64,000 bases of DNA from Cricetomys ansorgei. Taxonomy: Eukaryota > Chordata > Mammalia > Rodentia > Nesomyidae. The translations under genes and the position numbers were made by a program. Location of the stretch: NCBI GenBank assembly GCA_026225945.1, contig JAMJFZ010003636.1, forward strand, positions 264,835-328,834. The letters run 5' to 3'. Position 1 is the stretch's first letter. Every line of letters begins with the position of its first letter. Below are positions 46,641 to 58,734 of the stretch, one piece after another. The notes below the pieces were generated by a model. It was not told where the DNA came from. It worked only from the letters and a program-made list of their open reading frames with translations, and searched no databases.

Positions 46641-48257
46641 AATATTTCCCCATAGAGGAATATATTTTAACTAAAAGCAAGAAAGTGGACTCTATTCACA
46701 GCAATTTGGTAGTGCAAAAGAACATGTGAAGAAAGAGTCTGAGGTTTCATTAGAAGTCTGTTATGATGCATAATCTTTGGGTCTCATTCACATTGCTGCT
46801 TCACTTCATTCAGGAAGTCTATCCTTGAAACTATAGATAGATAAAGGCATAAAGTTGAATGGCAAACAGCTATCAGATATGCTCTGCCCAGTCTCCTTGT
46901 ACTATTATCTAGTTTAACAACTTGTATTCTTCTCAGATAGTTTTGATAGGGATGCAGGCTGTATAGGCCATGTGAATTATGTACTTGGCTAGGTAAAATT
47001 CAAGCATTTCACCTATAGTTTATTGCTTGAAATAGAAAAAAGAAATCTTTGTATATTTTAATTATTTCTGGTGTTTTCCTAAATTCATTTTTCTAATTTG
47101 GAATCCCGCAATGAGAATATATGCTGTTTTAGGCACAATTTGTATTTCAATATATCACAGAGAATTTCATGCCATCCTTATGGAGGTACCATTCCACTTT
47201 CCTTGATCAACTACATCTGAACAGTCTATTTCCTGTGTGAAACATACTCTAACAAAGGAACTCTATTGCACAAAGACAGAGAACGTAGGATGGTAAAATT
47301 TGTTAAAATTCTTACAAAGAAAGGCAATCGAGTGCTCAATTTTGCTTGAAATCTCTCTCACACGAGTGTGTATGTGTAAGTGTGTGTGTTGTATGTTGAC
47401 GTCTTGATCAATGTCTGAAGGAACTGTAATATTTTCTCCTAACTTCAGTCTAATTAACTGAATTTCTATTGTGAAGAAAGAAGCAAGTATTTTTTAACAG
47501 ATGTGCAATATCTAAAGACTTCCAGTACTCTCTTGCCTAAGTCTCTTAGTATTAGCCTAGAGTTCAAGGTCAACACACATGATACCTCTAATGTTTTAGT
47601 GAAACACAATGTTGTGTTATATAATATTATGACCTCGAAATGCACAGATAATAACCCACAAATGGAACAATCTTCAGAAGAATAATACATTTTTGGAAAT
47701 TTGTCATGTAGCATAAGCATTTAATTTTTAAATTTCTCATTACTAAAATAGTCTTATATTTTGAGAAATTCATATATGAACACTCTATCCACTTCATTCC
47801 CACCCCTTCCTCCTCCACCAAACTCCTCACAAGCTCCCTCTCAAATTTGTACTATCTATTTTAATGTTTAGTGTTTCATATGTAGACAGATTATATGATA
47901 GGTAAATATATAGATGATAGATAGATATAGAATCATATATATATATATAGAGAGATAGACATATTTATATATATATATACAAATCAATATACACCTACTG
48001 AAAAAAGTGTTGTTCATATGTATATGTGTCCAAGATTGATCACTTTTTAAACATCGTTTGTAGCACCTTAAACATGCCTAATCTCCTCTAATGTTACTTT
48101 TTAAAAATATGTTTTGATTACATTCTTTTTTTCTCTTCTAAATCCTCCAACTTCTTCCCCACTTAGGAAATTAAATGTGAATTTTAGGTAAATTGCTCTC
48201 CTATTAAATTAAGAATAATAGTTTTTCCTTTTTACTAGTTTTCAACATTATTTTTAT
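46641..48257. other. Flank between the OR relic and segment B
   Basis: 46660-46860 matches 6190-6480 and 51640-51780, an upstream OR flank. 47210-47290 matches 9440-9490. A TA/GATA simple repeat lies at 47925-47990. The opposed frames at 47466-47720 and 47503-47685 have no recognised motif. No gene was seen. Confidence 0.55.
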
Positions 48258-48640
48258 TTTTGAGATTTTATTTTAATTACATTTCTTCCTTCCCTTTCCT
48301 GCCTTCCAAATCTTCTGAAATACACTTCTCTCTTTCTTTCCACATGGCCTCTTTTTTCACAAACTGTTATCAAATGCATATATGTATTTGTATATACATC
48401 TATAACTGTAAATACAACCTGCTCAGTCTACATAGTGCCACTTGCATGTATGTTTTCAGATCTGTCCATTTGGCACTGGACAACCAAGTAGTATGCTCTC
48501 CCCTTGGGAGTGTCACCTCTACAATTCTTAGCTTTACTTAGTGTCCTGTAGTTCTTTGTGTAGAATTGAACTCTCATGGGCATTTCCCAATCCAGCTTGG
48601 AAAGTTTATTGGTATCATTCTTGTTTGATACTAGTGTTTC
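48258..48640 (-). repeat. LINE-1 (Lx-type) 3'UTR, antisense
   Basis: Copy of 2852-3215 with a few substitutions. It again marks the left limit of A/B homology ('tgagattttattttaatta'). Confidence 0.75.
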
Positions 48641-48916
48641 AAAAGTAGTGTATTTTCTAAGTTAAGAAAACATGTAATTTTGTAAGTTTAATTTTCATAT
48701 AGTTGAATGAAATTAAAATATTTTCAAAGACAATATAGTTTTATATTTTTACTTATATTAGTACAAACATTTTAGAATTTTCCATAATTTTCTATAAGAC
48801 TTATCCAAGAATTAAAAAATAATTTGTTATTTTTTTAAATGTTAGACAAAAATATAGTTGTCAACAAAGTAGTAAATAAGTTGAAAAGAGTACCCTTTGT
48901 TAAAGTCTACTGTCTG

Positions 48917-48922
48917 TTTATT
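48917..48922 (-). promoter_or_regulatory. Candidate polyadenylation signal AATAAA
   Basis: Same place relative to the OR stop as 3512-3517. A weak single-motif candidate. Confidence 0.3.
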
Positions 48923-48963
48923 ACTTAAGAATTGTAACAGAAGTGCTCGATATGGGAATGTAC

Positions 48964-49893
48964 TCATAGTCTACTTGTAGTTAATTTTTTACACCAGAGT
49001 TTTTGCATAGCATTTTTCATCTCTGAATTTCTCAGGGTGTATATTAAAGGATTCAGCATGGGAGTAATAACTGTAAAAACCACACTTATTGATTTATCAA
49101 CGGGAAAATTAGACACTGGTCTAACATAAATGAAAATACAGGGAACAAAAAAAAGGACAACCACAGTGATGTGAGAGCTACAGGTGGACAGGGCTTTGAG
49201 TCTTGCTTCCTGACTATAGCTTTTAAGAGAGTTTAGGATGAATGCATAGGAGATTAAGAGAAGGATGAAAATGATCATACAAATTGCTCCACCATTGGCA
49301 ACCACAGTAAGACCAATGAAGTGAGTGTCACTGCATGCAAGTCTCAATAGAGGGTACATGTCACAGATAAAGTGGTCAATGACATTGGGTCCACAGAAAG
49401 GAAGAGTAGACACAAAAATAAGTTGAACCACAGAGTGTGCAAAACCACCAACCCAAGCTATCACTAACATAAGGATACAAATACGTCGATTCATGATGGT
49501 CAAATAGTGAAGGGGCTTACAGATGGCCACATACCGATCATAGGCCATCACCACCAGGAGGAAGACCTCAGCACCACCAAATAAGTGCTCAGTAAAGAGT
49601 TAGCCCATGCAAGCTGTAAATGAGATTGTCTTTTTATCAGAGAGTAAGTCCATAATCAACTTGGGTGATGTGGAAGTGGAATAAACAGCATCCATGATTG
49701 ACAGATAAGCAAGGAAGAAGTACATCGGGGAGTCTAAGGAAGGGCTGGCAATCACTGTCCCCACAATGAGCAGGTTGCCCACCATTGTCACAACGTAGAT
49801 GAGTAAAAACATGACAAACAGCGCTTGTTGTGCAGCAGGATCCTGAGTGAGACCCAGGAGGATAAATTCTGTGACATTGTTTCTCTGTCCCAT
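48964..49893 (-). pseudogene. Olfactory receptor, OR4C type, one nonsense codon
   Basis: The sister of the intact gene at 3566-4489. The reading frame is open from [10 protein letters not shown] to the end except for codon 98 (49602-49600). There TAA replaces the CAA (Gln) of the sister gene, just after TACMG at the start of TM3. Both halves are in the same frame, and no indel is seen in the coding region up to the tail. All later motifs are intact: [34 protein letters not shown] and PLIYTLRN. The tail reads KKLTTSRL and not KKINYK because a T run has six and not seven bases. The truncated product would have only two helices. The single C-to-T type change suggests very recent loss or a segregating allele. 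Confidence 0.93.
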
Positions 49894-49931
49894 TTAAAGA
49901 CATGTGGTTTGTTTCTCAATGGGAATCTCAG

Positions 49932-49956
49932 AAAACCAGGACCTGAAATGATATTA
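49932..49956 (-). promoter_or_regulatory. Predicted 3' splice acceptor before the nonsense-bearing OR
   Basis: The minus-strand sequence 'atatcatttcag|gtcctgg' has its AG at 49943-49944 and is identical in layout to the acceptor at 4540-4541. Confidence 0.45.
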
Positions 49957-52069
49957 TGAAAAATGCTATAAGTTTACTGTGTTCTTAAGCACATCCTCAT
50001 ATTTATCATTTACAGTGGAAAACAGGCAGGAAACTTTTAGTAGCATCTATTCAGGCCCTCATCCGACTAGCACAATAGACTTTCTCTAAGAAATTTTCCT
50101 TGTTCCTCAGATGATTTTATTTGAAACATTACAATTAATATCTCTGCTTCTAAATTTTTATTAGCTGGCAAAGAATCCAGATGATAAACAGAAACAGAGT
50201 TGTTGTTCCCAGCAAATCTACATCTTAGTGATGGCAGTAATCTGCAATATATAAGTAGACATAGTTTTTTGAACTGATAGAATTGTATTTGTATGTATAT
50301 GGATTATATCTGCATGTATAGAATGTATACATCACCAAAATTAAGATCTTAATGAAATATCTCACAATATGTTTTAGGTGACCAGTCATTAATGTTCAAA
50401 AGTTTCTAGTCTTTTGAATCATTCATTAAATCTTAAGATACCTAATAAAATAACTACAAGTGTAATTAGTTTACAGTTACCTGTACCAATTTCTTCATAT
50501 TCCTCATACTGTCAACTTTTAAAAGAGTTATAATACTGCCTATTGCCTTTTTAATACATTTATTTCAAAATTATATAACCCTGATTTGAGAAATATTCAA
50601 TTAAGGACAGTAAACAATATCATGACTATGGAAACTGCTACATTAGCAGTTACAGTGTTTTATTTTGAGAATTAGTGCAGAGAAACTGGCAAAAGTAGAA
50701 ATTGAAGAGATGTGTAGTAGATAGAAAAGTGTAATTTTACATCTAAGGAAATTGTATTTTACTTGTAAGAGAATATTGAAAGGTCAACTTAAGTGTATAG
50801 ATTCCAAAAACAAGCATGATCAAGGGAAAGCTTAAGCTCAGTGTGAAAAGGCATGGGCTGGAGTTATTATTAAAGTACAGATATGTTTATATTTGCACAA
50901 TCATAGATAAAAAGATTGAACTACATATCATCAGAATCATTTCTTCCAGTCTACAATGCTGAAAATGTGGCCTGCTTTTTTCTCTCATTGACTTTGTAGT
51001 CTTTCTTATACCTTATAACCAATTTTTTTTCAAATCTGTTTATATTACTTGAAAAATGCTAGACAGTAGCAAGAGAGATGTAATGACTGTGGTGACCAAA
51101 TAACAACTCTGAGTTTGCCAATCACTGAGTGCAAAGATCCTAGGCAAAGAGTAAGATAGCAATGGGTAAAGGGGACTCTGGTTAAGGGGACTCAACAGTG
51201 TGCCTGCTACACTTGCAGGTTTACTCATTACCTGTGTGGACATCAGCAAATAAATTAAATTCCTTGTGCATCTGTTTCAGGATTTTCTCAGGGGAAAAAT
51301 TATAGCACCAACTTCTGTTTAGCTAAATTTAAGTACTCAGATCACTGAGCACTGATAAACTCTAGCAAAATCTAAATTAATAAAATGTGACCTTGATATT
51401 CCTGATTGTTTCATTGTGAATCTTGAATTAGAATAAAACATAAAATCTCTATTAATTTAATAATTATAAATATAAGCCAAAATATAAAAAATATACCTAT
51501 TACACATGAACTAAATTTCAGACTAACGTTAGAATTATATCTATTAGATACATTTGTTTTGGCAGTGTGACAAGCCTTACCCAAAGATGACTGGAAACAA
51601 AGTAAGAAAAGTAATTTTTAGTGTAAGATAAAAACAAAGCAGTGGCCAGAGAGAGTTTGATATTTTGCTAGATGGCAGCCATGAAATACCTTCTCCACGT
51701 CTCATTCACATTACTGCTTATCTCATTCAGGAGATCTATTCTTGAAGAAACAGACTGACAAAAGCACAACACAAAGTTGTATGATTAGTTCCATTTCTAC
51801 TCAAGATACAGACTACTCTGTCTATGTTTATTTCTTCTCAACCTTCAGTTTGGTTTTGGTAAGATAGAGGATCTACCAGCCAGTCATTATTATTTAATTA
51901 TTTGCCACAAAAAATCAAAAAATTGTCTCAACATCTTTCAAATTAAAGCCTTCATGTCTTTAAAAAAATTAACACAGGTTGTTATGTATTTCTCCAGTGT
52001 TTCCACTGTCCTAGTTCTCCCACTCACCCCCCTAAATGTCCTTGTTGTCTTTCTAGATATTCTTACTGA
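49957..52069. other. Upstream flank of the nonsense-bearing OR (segment B)
   Basis: No gene was seen. It is paralogous with 4560-6774 throughout. The region equivalent to about 6130-6285 of A is partly missing around 51560. Confidence 0.65.
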
Positions 52070-52570
52070 AATCCAAGATGTAGATCCTGGAGACCCTGGA
52101 TGGGGCACCTAACAGACCATCTACTGAAACCTGGCAAGGCTTCCAATGGTAAGACTATGACACCATCCCAGCTACAAAACCTTATTCCTTTAACCTATCC
52201 TCATTATAGGATCCTTTGGGACAACGGAAGGGCAGAATCCCATGCCTGCTACAATAGGAATGGTCAGAAATTAGAGACTGAATAGCCACGAGATGATTGC
52301 TAATGATATGCTGCTCTGCTCATTGATCAGTACTTAGCCCATTCTTCATCAGAGAGGCTTTCTCCAGCAGCTGATGGAAGTAGATGCAGAGGCCCAGGGC
52401 CAAATATTATGCAGAGCTCAGGAACTCAGCAGAAGATGTTCAGGAGGGATTTCAGTGAGAAGAGGGGTCAAGAACATCAGCAGATTAAGCCCCATAGAGT
52501 CAACTGATCAGCACTCTTGGGGCTCAAAAAGCCTGAAGCAGCAGACTTGGAACCTCCAGGATTCCCTAGA
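52070..52570 (+). repeat. LINE-1 3'UTR, sense, tail deleted
   Basis: It matches 6780-7205 ('gaccctggatggggcacct', 'agatgcagaggcccagggc'). It then jumps at 'attccctagattctttagc' to sequence equivalent to 7870, skipping the A-rich L1 tail. Confidence 0.7.
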
Positions 52571-53639
52571 TTCTTTAGCATGGTGTTAAGACATATGATA
52601 TTTTTTAATTCACATATCTGAAACATATTACATGCAATAATTGTGAAAATACAATATGTCATAAAAAACATGTTACTAAATTGATTTGTTTGTTATATGT
52701 TTGACATATGTCCTTTCTTGTTTTCAATTCAGACAATAAATACCTGTCAAATATAATAATAAAACAGACTTGTGTTTTCTAATTAATTTCTTTGCTTCTG
52801 TATATTTGTTATTCAATTCAGTTGTTCCCAGGGAGAATATATGATGCTTTATCTATTAGTTGCATTCTGAGATATCACAGGAATTTGCATCTAGTATCCA
52901 TTGTCAGATGTTTTCTAAATGTGTATTTTGGGTATTATGCTGATTCTAGACAATTAATTTTTTTCACACATGGAGTTATATATCTCTCTCAGCTCTGGTG
53001 TGATAATAAAGTATATGACTAATTTATATGTAGGTCTACAAGTATTATAGTTGATGACTGTTTCAGTATTTTGACACTAGCTTCCCATTAAATCATTCTT
53101 CCAGAGAGGTGTAAAAGTGCCAAGTTAATGACTATAATATAAAATCAACATTAACTATATAACAGTAGATAAAGTCTCTTACCTGCTAGGTAACATAACT
53201 TCATGGAGAAAAGAAAATATATATTTTCATTGCTACATAAAACGTGGTCCGCTAGTAGAATTTAACTAGTAGAATTTACTTAGTAGAATCGATCATTTGA
53301 TAGCCCAAGTACACAAACACAAAATTTAGCAACACTAAAAATCACACATTTTTCCTCTTATTTCTTGTGAAACTACGAAAAATTACTCTACTATAAGGAC
53401 TCATGTTTGATGTGTTTTCATTTAACTGTCTAACTTTTAGGCTATATATTTACTAAGCCAAGATTCAATTTAATTTCTTAGATAAGAAAATGATAGAAGT
53501 TTGCCACATGAATAAACAGAATTCTAATACATTCTGAAGGATCATCTTCCTAGGAAATATTTCTTCTTCCTAATCAATTAAAAACTGACTTATATATCTT
53601 TACAATTTCACCCAGGAAATTCAAATCTTACACAAACAT
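52571..53639. other. Non-coding flank, no gene seen
   Basis: Paralogous with about 7870-8930. A local triplicated 'tagtagaatt' word occurs at 53250-53290 and is absent from segment A. Confidence 0.55.
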
Positions 53640-53950
53640 CTGGGAGCAGTCATAGATATGCCAAGAGGGCATGCTAGTGAGGACTGGCATCCAACTAAAG
53701 CAGCCTCTACCTTGGGCGGAATGGAGTTCTCAGAATGCCCTTGGGCCTTTCAACCTCCAAATAATTCCTCCATTTATATGGAAGCCTATAGCTTTTACAT
53801 CATCATTAGTTTAGAGTTAAGAGACTATGTGGTCATAATAGATCTACTTGTTAGAAAATTTGGATCCAATTCAAATTCAGCAATCTCTTCCAAACAGGTT
53901 TCTTCCCTAGTCAATTCCCTAGGGGAAAGAGGCTCTGGCAAGAGATAGGA
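53640..53950. promoter_or_regulatory. Conserved upstream element with Ebf-like palindrome (segment B copy)
   Basis: About 97% identical over 291 bases to 8956-9246 by my count, and related to 25490-25630 and 44020-44290. It lies about 3.8 kb upstream of the receptor ATG. It contains an Ebf-like palindrome (53914-53927) and TAAT/ATTA homeodomain-type cores at 53762, 53805 and 53836. OR promoters often combine such sites, but TAAT is frequent in AT-rich DNA. The 96-codon frame across it is judged non-coding. Confidence 0.4.
53914..53927. promoter_or_regulatory. Ebf (Olf-1/EBF)-like palindrome
   Basis: ATTCCCTAGGGGAA compares with the Ebf consensus ATTCCCNNGGGAAT. The left half is perfect, and the right half keeps GGG and AA with a one-base shift. 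Ebf sites are a known feature of OR promoters and enhancers. A second TTCCCTAG half-site lies 10 bases to the left (53903-53910). Confidence 0.4.
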
Positions 53951-56499
53951 TCTGACTCCATAGCAATATAAAGGACCTATAATATGAAAAGAAAAATTCT
54001 GATCTGCAAGAATTGATAAAATATGAGGTGTCAATTATCAAATATTGTGTAAATTTAATGTTACTTAGAACCTTTTGAAAGAGAAATCATGCTCATTCTC
54101 CTCTCCAACGACCCGTATTTGTTTTCAATACACCAAAAGACAGAGTAAAACAAGCAATTTCAAATGTTACATGTATTTCTTTTAAGATAAACACTAAACA
54201 ATATTGCCCAAAATTTGAGTAAATGATGAAATATATATAAAACTATTTAATTCTATAAAATTGTTAATTTATTAAATCATTTTGATGCTAATTATCATTA
54301 CAGGATGATGAGCTAATGCATAAGCATGAAAAAATGTAGTTAGAAGAAATAAAACAGTACATTTAGAGTTGCTGGATTTGTCTCATTTTTCTGACAAATT
54401 GAAAACTGACAATTTTGAAAGGAAGTGATCGCCAGATGATGTTAAGTTATGGATGCAAGTTCCTAAATCTCTCCAAACTAAATCCAAAGATCTACACACT
54501 CTTTTTCATCTGAGTGAGGTAAGAATGTTATACATCATTTGATGCCTCCAAAAGCTAAGAATTGTAATTTGTTTGCTTTATCAAGAAAAATAGACAAAGG
54601 ATGTTAGCATATTAGATACCTCCAAGTAAGCCATATTTATGGTAAATCTCTATAACCCAGATCTAGAGGCACAGCAGAATTCTAAAAGGAGATCTTGTAT
54701 TTGCCACTTGTGAAATCAAAAGAAACATTTATTAGTACCAAATATCAAAAGAAGAGCTAGTGAAATTCAGTCAAAGACCTTACAAAACAAGAGAGCAGAT
54801 GACCTGTGGGATTGTTGTTGTCCTAACAGACAACAAAATAAATTCATTGTCTGCAAAGAAGTTGACTCTGTAAATAAACAGGCTTGAATTGTACATTTAC
54901 ATACCAGGTCTGTCACATAAGCAATAACAAAAATGTGGAAGACAAAGTGTGACTGGAAGACAAGCAAGAGGAAAACACAGATATACGGTACAGATAAATA
55001 AAAGAAGAATTATTTAAAAGTGAATTTAAACTATAGGAATCTATAAATTATAACATAGATATTAAATTGAATTTTGTAAGTTTAAAGATTAAAAAATAAG
55101 TTAGTTGAAATGAAGTACTCAAAACTTGGATTTAGTGGCAGGTTAGAAACTCATGATAAAGAATCAGTCAAATGGAAAGAATATATATGCATACCTAAAA
55201 GCCCACAACAAAACAAGTAAAAGAAATACTTTAAAATAATATGAGTTACTGTCGCTGTTCTTAGTTGCTTCCGGAACTTGAAGACAAAACTCTATTGCAG
55301 AAGACACCGTGCACTTCAGACAGAGGACTTATAAGAATAGAATTAGAAAGTCTCCTCTCTGAGGACAGGCTCTCACTGTATTTGAAGGTGTTTTGCAAGC
55401 TGCCAAGGGAGAAAAGCAGCTGGTAGTCCTACACAGATGTAAAGTCTATGAAGCCAAACAATGACTGGCCTTTCCAGGTATCTCTATTAATGCAGTAGTG
55501 GTACTTTTGTCATGGTGGTAAGCAACAGCTATCTAATTAGAATTAAGGCCTGATCAATGAAAAGGGATTGATTCCCGGTACTGTAAACCTAGACAGCTAT
55601 CCATGACTGGTGAGGTGACAAACCCTAGAAGAGAACTTACTATTGCCATCTTTCTAAACTACTGTATCTCTAACTACATTCTAAATGCTTACAGATCAGT
55701 GCAGTTCTTACCATTTATCAAAGAGGTTTCTTTTTGTAGGGATTATTAAAGAGATCTGCAAGGATTCACAGTTCAGTAAGTGAGTATAGTATGCCAGCCA
55801 TAACTGATAGATATATAATGCAAACCCCTACCCCTAAGTCTCAAAGAATTCATGGAAGATGAATCAGAAAGATCAGAGCCACAGGATCAAGATGCATATT
55901 GCTATGTAGGTTCCCTAGGCATGAGAGGGAATATGTGCCCATAAAAACTCAACCCTATGGTTGTGCAAACAAAACCCACACAAGGACAACAACAGTTATC
56001 ATGACGACATAGATAGGGTAAATTGTACAATATCCCACTCCAAAATGTAGTAATGATGGCTTCAAGTGATCAACACCTGATGAGAGAGAGAGATTAAGTT
56101 GCTCTTAGGGAAGACCTCCTATATAAATTGTCCAATCCCAAATGGTCTGCTTTTGACATATGAAAAATTAAATAATGCTAAATAGAATCAGTGGGTTAAC
56201 ATACACATATATGTATATACATGCAATAATAATAATTAAAAAGGAGGAAATTATGAATTTGGAAGATGGTAGTGAAAATGGGAGGAGTTGGATAGGTGTA
56301 ATGGAAATGCAACATTCTTGTATGATGTTCTGTCGAAGTTTTTAATCTAAAAAGGAAAAGTAAATGAATTTGAGAAACCTTCTGCTATGTCATTGCTCTG
56401 GATATACTATGTCTTTTTCTCAGCTCCTTCAATCATGTGGTTAGGAATCTTTGTAGTCATAGATTCAGGGAAAGGGGCAGGTTGCTCTTTGGCTAATTC
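53951..56499. other. Non-coding far-upstream flank (segment B)
   Basis: Paralogous with 9251-12159 minus the 9400-9838 stretch, with the junction near 54112. No gene was seen. Confidence 0.6.
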
Positions 56500-57330
56500 A
56501 ATTTCCAGTTCTTAGAGGGTTTCAGCCTTCATACAATCTAATCTTCATTCTAGAAGTATAACATTTCTACCTCTGAGACTTACTGCTGACTGAGCCACTC
56601 TGACTAGCTCCTTCTGAACTCAGGGCTGTTCTGAACTCACTGACTCTTCTGTTGGCTGATTCAATTCACTCACTGTTCAGGCTCAAATTCTTCTCCAAAC
56701 TGCTGGTTCAAACTGATCTTCTGAGCAGGCTGACTGTTTCTGACTGAATGAACTCTTCTGACTCTGGCTGACTCTTACAATTTCTCTGATTGAACTGCTC
56801 TGCTAGACTTCAAACTTGACTCTTGCTGTTAGCTGATTCTTTTGCTAAAACTCACTCTTCCTTCTGTTATAACGTATATGTTGTCACTGCCTCAGACTGC
56901 ATCAGACTGCTTCAGACTGCCTCTGTTTCTTATCTGACGGATTTTCTAACCGACTGCCTGTTTTCATATTCTGAGAGTGAGTGTGTCCTCACTGTAATTC
57001 AGTCTCACACTTAACTCTGTCAGCTCTTCACTCTGATTCAATCTTAGAGTTGGGATTAAAGGCATGCACTCATTCTGTAACCATTAACTGAGAACCATAA
57101 CCGCCTTCTGAACTTACTGCTGCTTCATTTTAGTGTTAGGATTAAAAATGTGTGCTATGTTACCGTAACCACAGAAATCCCTTTTACCTATCATTAACAC
57201 AGAGGATAGAATTATTCTGATTAACATTTTTTCTGCATTCCTTCCAGATCACACAGGCCTCTAAATACGATCCCTTCATACAGGCCCTTGGATTTGATCC
57301 CTTCCTTGCTATCACACAGACCCATGCTGC
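56500..57330 (+). repeat. Dispersed LTR-like repeat, copy 3
   Basis: Longer version of 12160-12790. It keeps about 200 bases of CTGACT/TTCTGACT-rich sequence (56735-56945) lost from copy 1. The 63-codon frame at 56823 lies in this low-complexity part and is not a gene. Confidence 0.55.
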
Positions 57331-58734
57331 TGTATCAAGTGCTTAAATATTCCTCTACAAATATTCATAGTCCCTGAAAATGATGATCTTGCTTATTTTC
57401 TTCATAAACATTTGAATGCAGTATTCTGTCATCCTTGTCCCACATGCTTGGTGAATACTAGAGGTCATGCTTTGTGTTTTCATTTGACTTATTTAGACTT
57501 TAATTTCAAATATTTTTACTTATTTTTTAACAATATTGCTTCCTTATTGAACTTTTCTTTCATTTTGATTTTGTCACCACTTTAATGATATTTCTTCTTT
57601 GTTGCTAGCTTTCTTCACTATGTCCTAATTAAACTCATCTGATTATTTGTGTCTGTTTTCAGGCTATTGATCATTGTACTAGATTCTTAAAACAATATTC
57701 CTCTAGCATTTACATATATTAATATGTTTAGACTTAAAGGTTGAGGAATTATGCTCCTTTGAAGTAGTCATGTTGCCCTGATATTCATGGTTCTTTATTA
57801 TTTGATCAGTGATTTGCTCATCTTTTGGTTTGGAATCTTTTCTGTCCAGTTTTCATTCATGGAAGGAGGCATGGAATATTCTTACTGCATACCCTACTCT
57901 TTTCATTTTCAGTACAGAATAATTTTTAGTGCTTTTAATTAGCAATTAGTATCATGGAATATGATAGACCCAATGCACGTTATGCAAGGATGATTAATGT
58001 GTAAAAAACAATCAATGTGGCATGTTGTATCAGTGGGAAAATTAAAAACCATCTGCTCAACTCAATAAACACACAAAAAATGGCTATTAGATTCAGGATG
58101 GGCATCTTCCTTAATTCTCTTTATTTATAGTTATACAGTATATTCTGATTGTGGCTCCCCTATCTCCAACTCCTCCAAGAAACTCACCAACTTCTGACTT
58201 ACTCATCTACATGTCCTTTCTCTCTCTTTGGAAAACAAACAAAAATTAAATAAAATAAAACACAAGAACACACACACAAAAAAACCATAAAAACATAAAC
58301 TCAGACACCATGATATACAAAAAGATCAGTGAGACAAAAAAATAAAAATAAATGCTCAAATAAAGCAATATAAGATAAAAAAATACTTCAAAGTTTCATT
58401 GAGTTCATTTGTGTTTATCATATACTATTGGGCATAGGGCCTATTTTAAGTGTGATTAATATACTAAGTGAAACTCTATTGGAGAAAACTGATTTTTACT
58501 TTGCAAGCAGTTGTCAATTGGAGATAGATTGTGAGTTAGGGTGGAAGCTCATGTCCACTTGCCCCTCTCAATGCTAACACTGCTGTGACTACAGTTTCTG
58601 ACAATTCATATGTGTGTTTGTCCTGTTATGTCTTAAAGACAATGTATTCTTGAAATTATCCACCCCTTTACAACCTTTCAGTCTCTACTTCTGAAAAGCT
58701 CCCTGATTTCTGAAGAAATGGGTTTAATGAAGAT
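57331..58734. other. Non-coding flank, no gene seen
   Basis: Paralogous with 12791-14190. It contains A-rich tracts (58200-58385). Nothing else can be supported. Confidence 0.55.

Noticed and set aside
49637..49903. 88-residue minus-strand frame overlapping the OR pseudogene
   Set aside because: It is a shifted-frame shadow of the receptor coding sequence.
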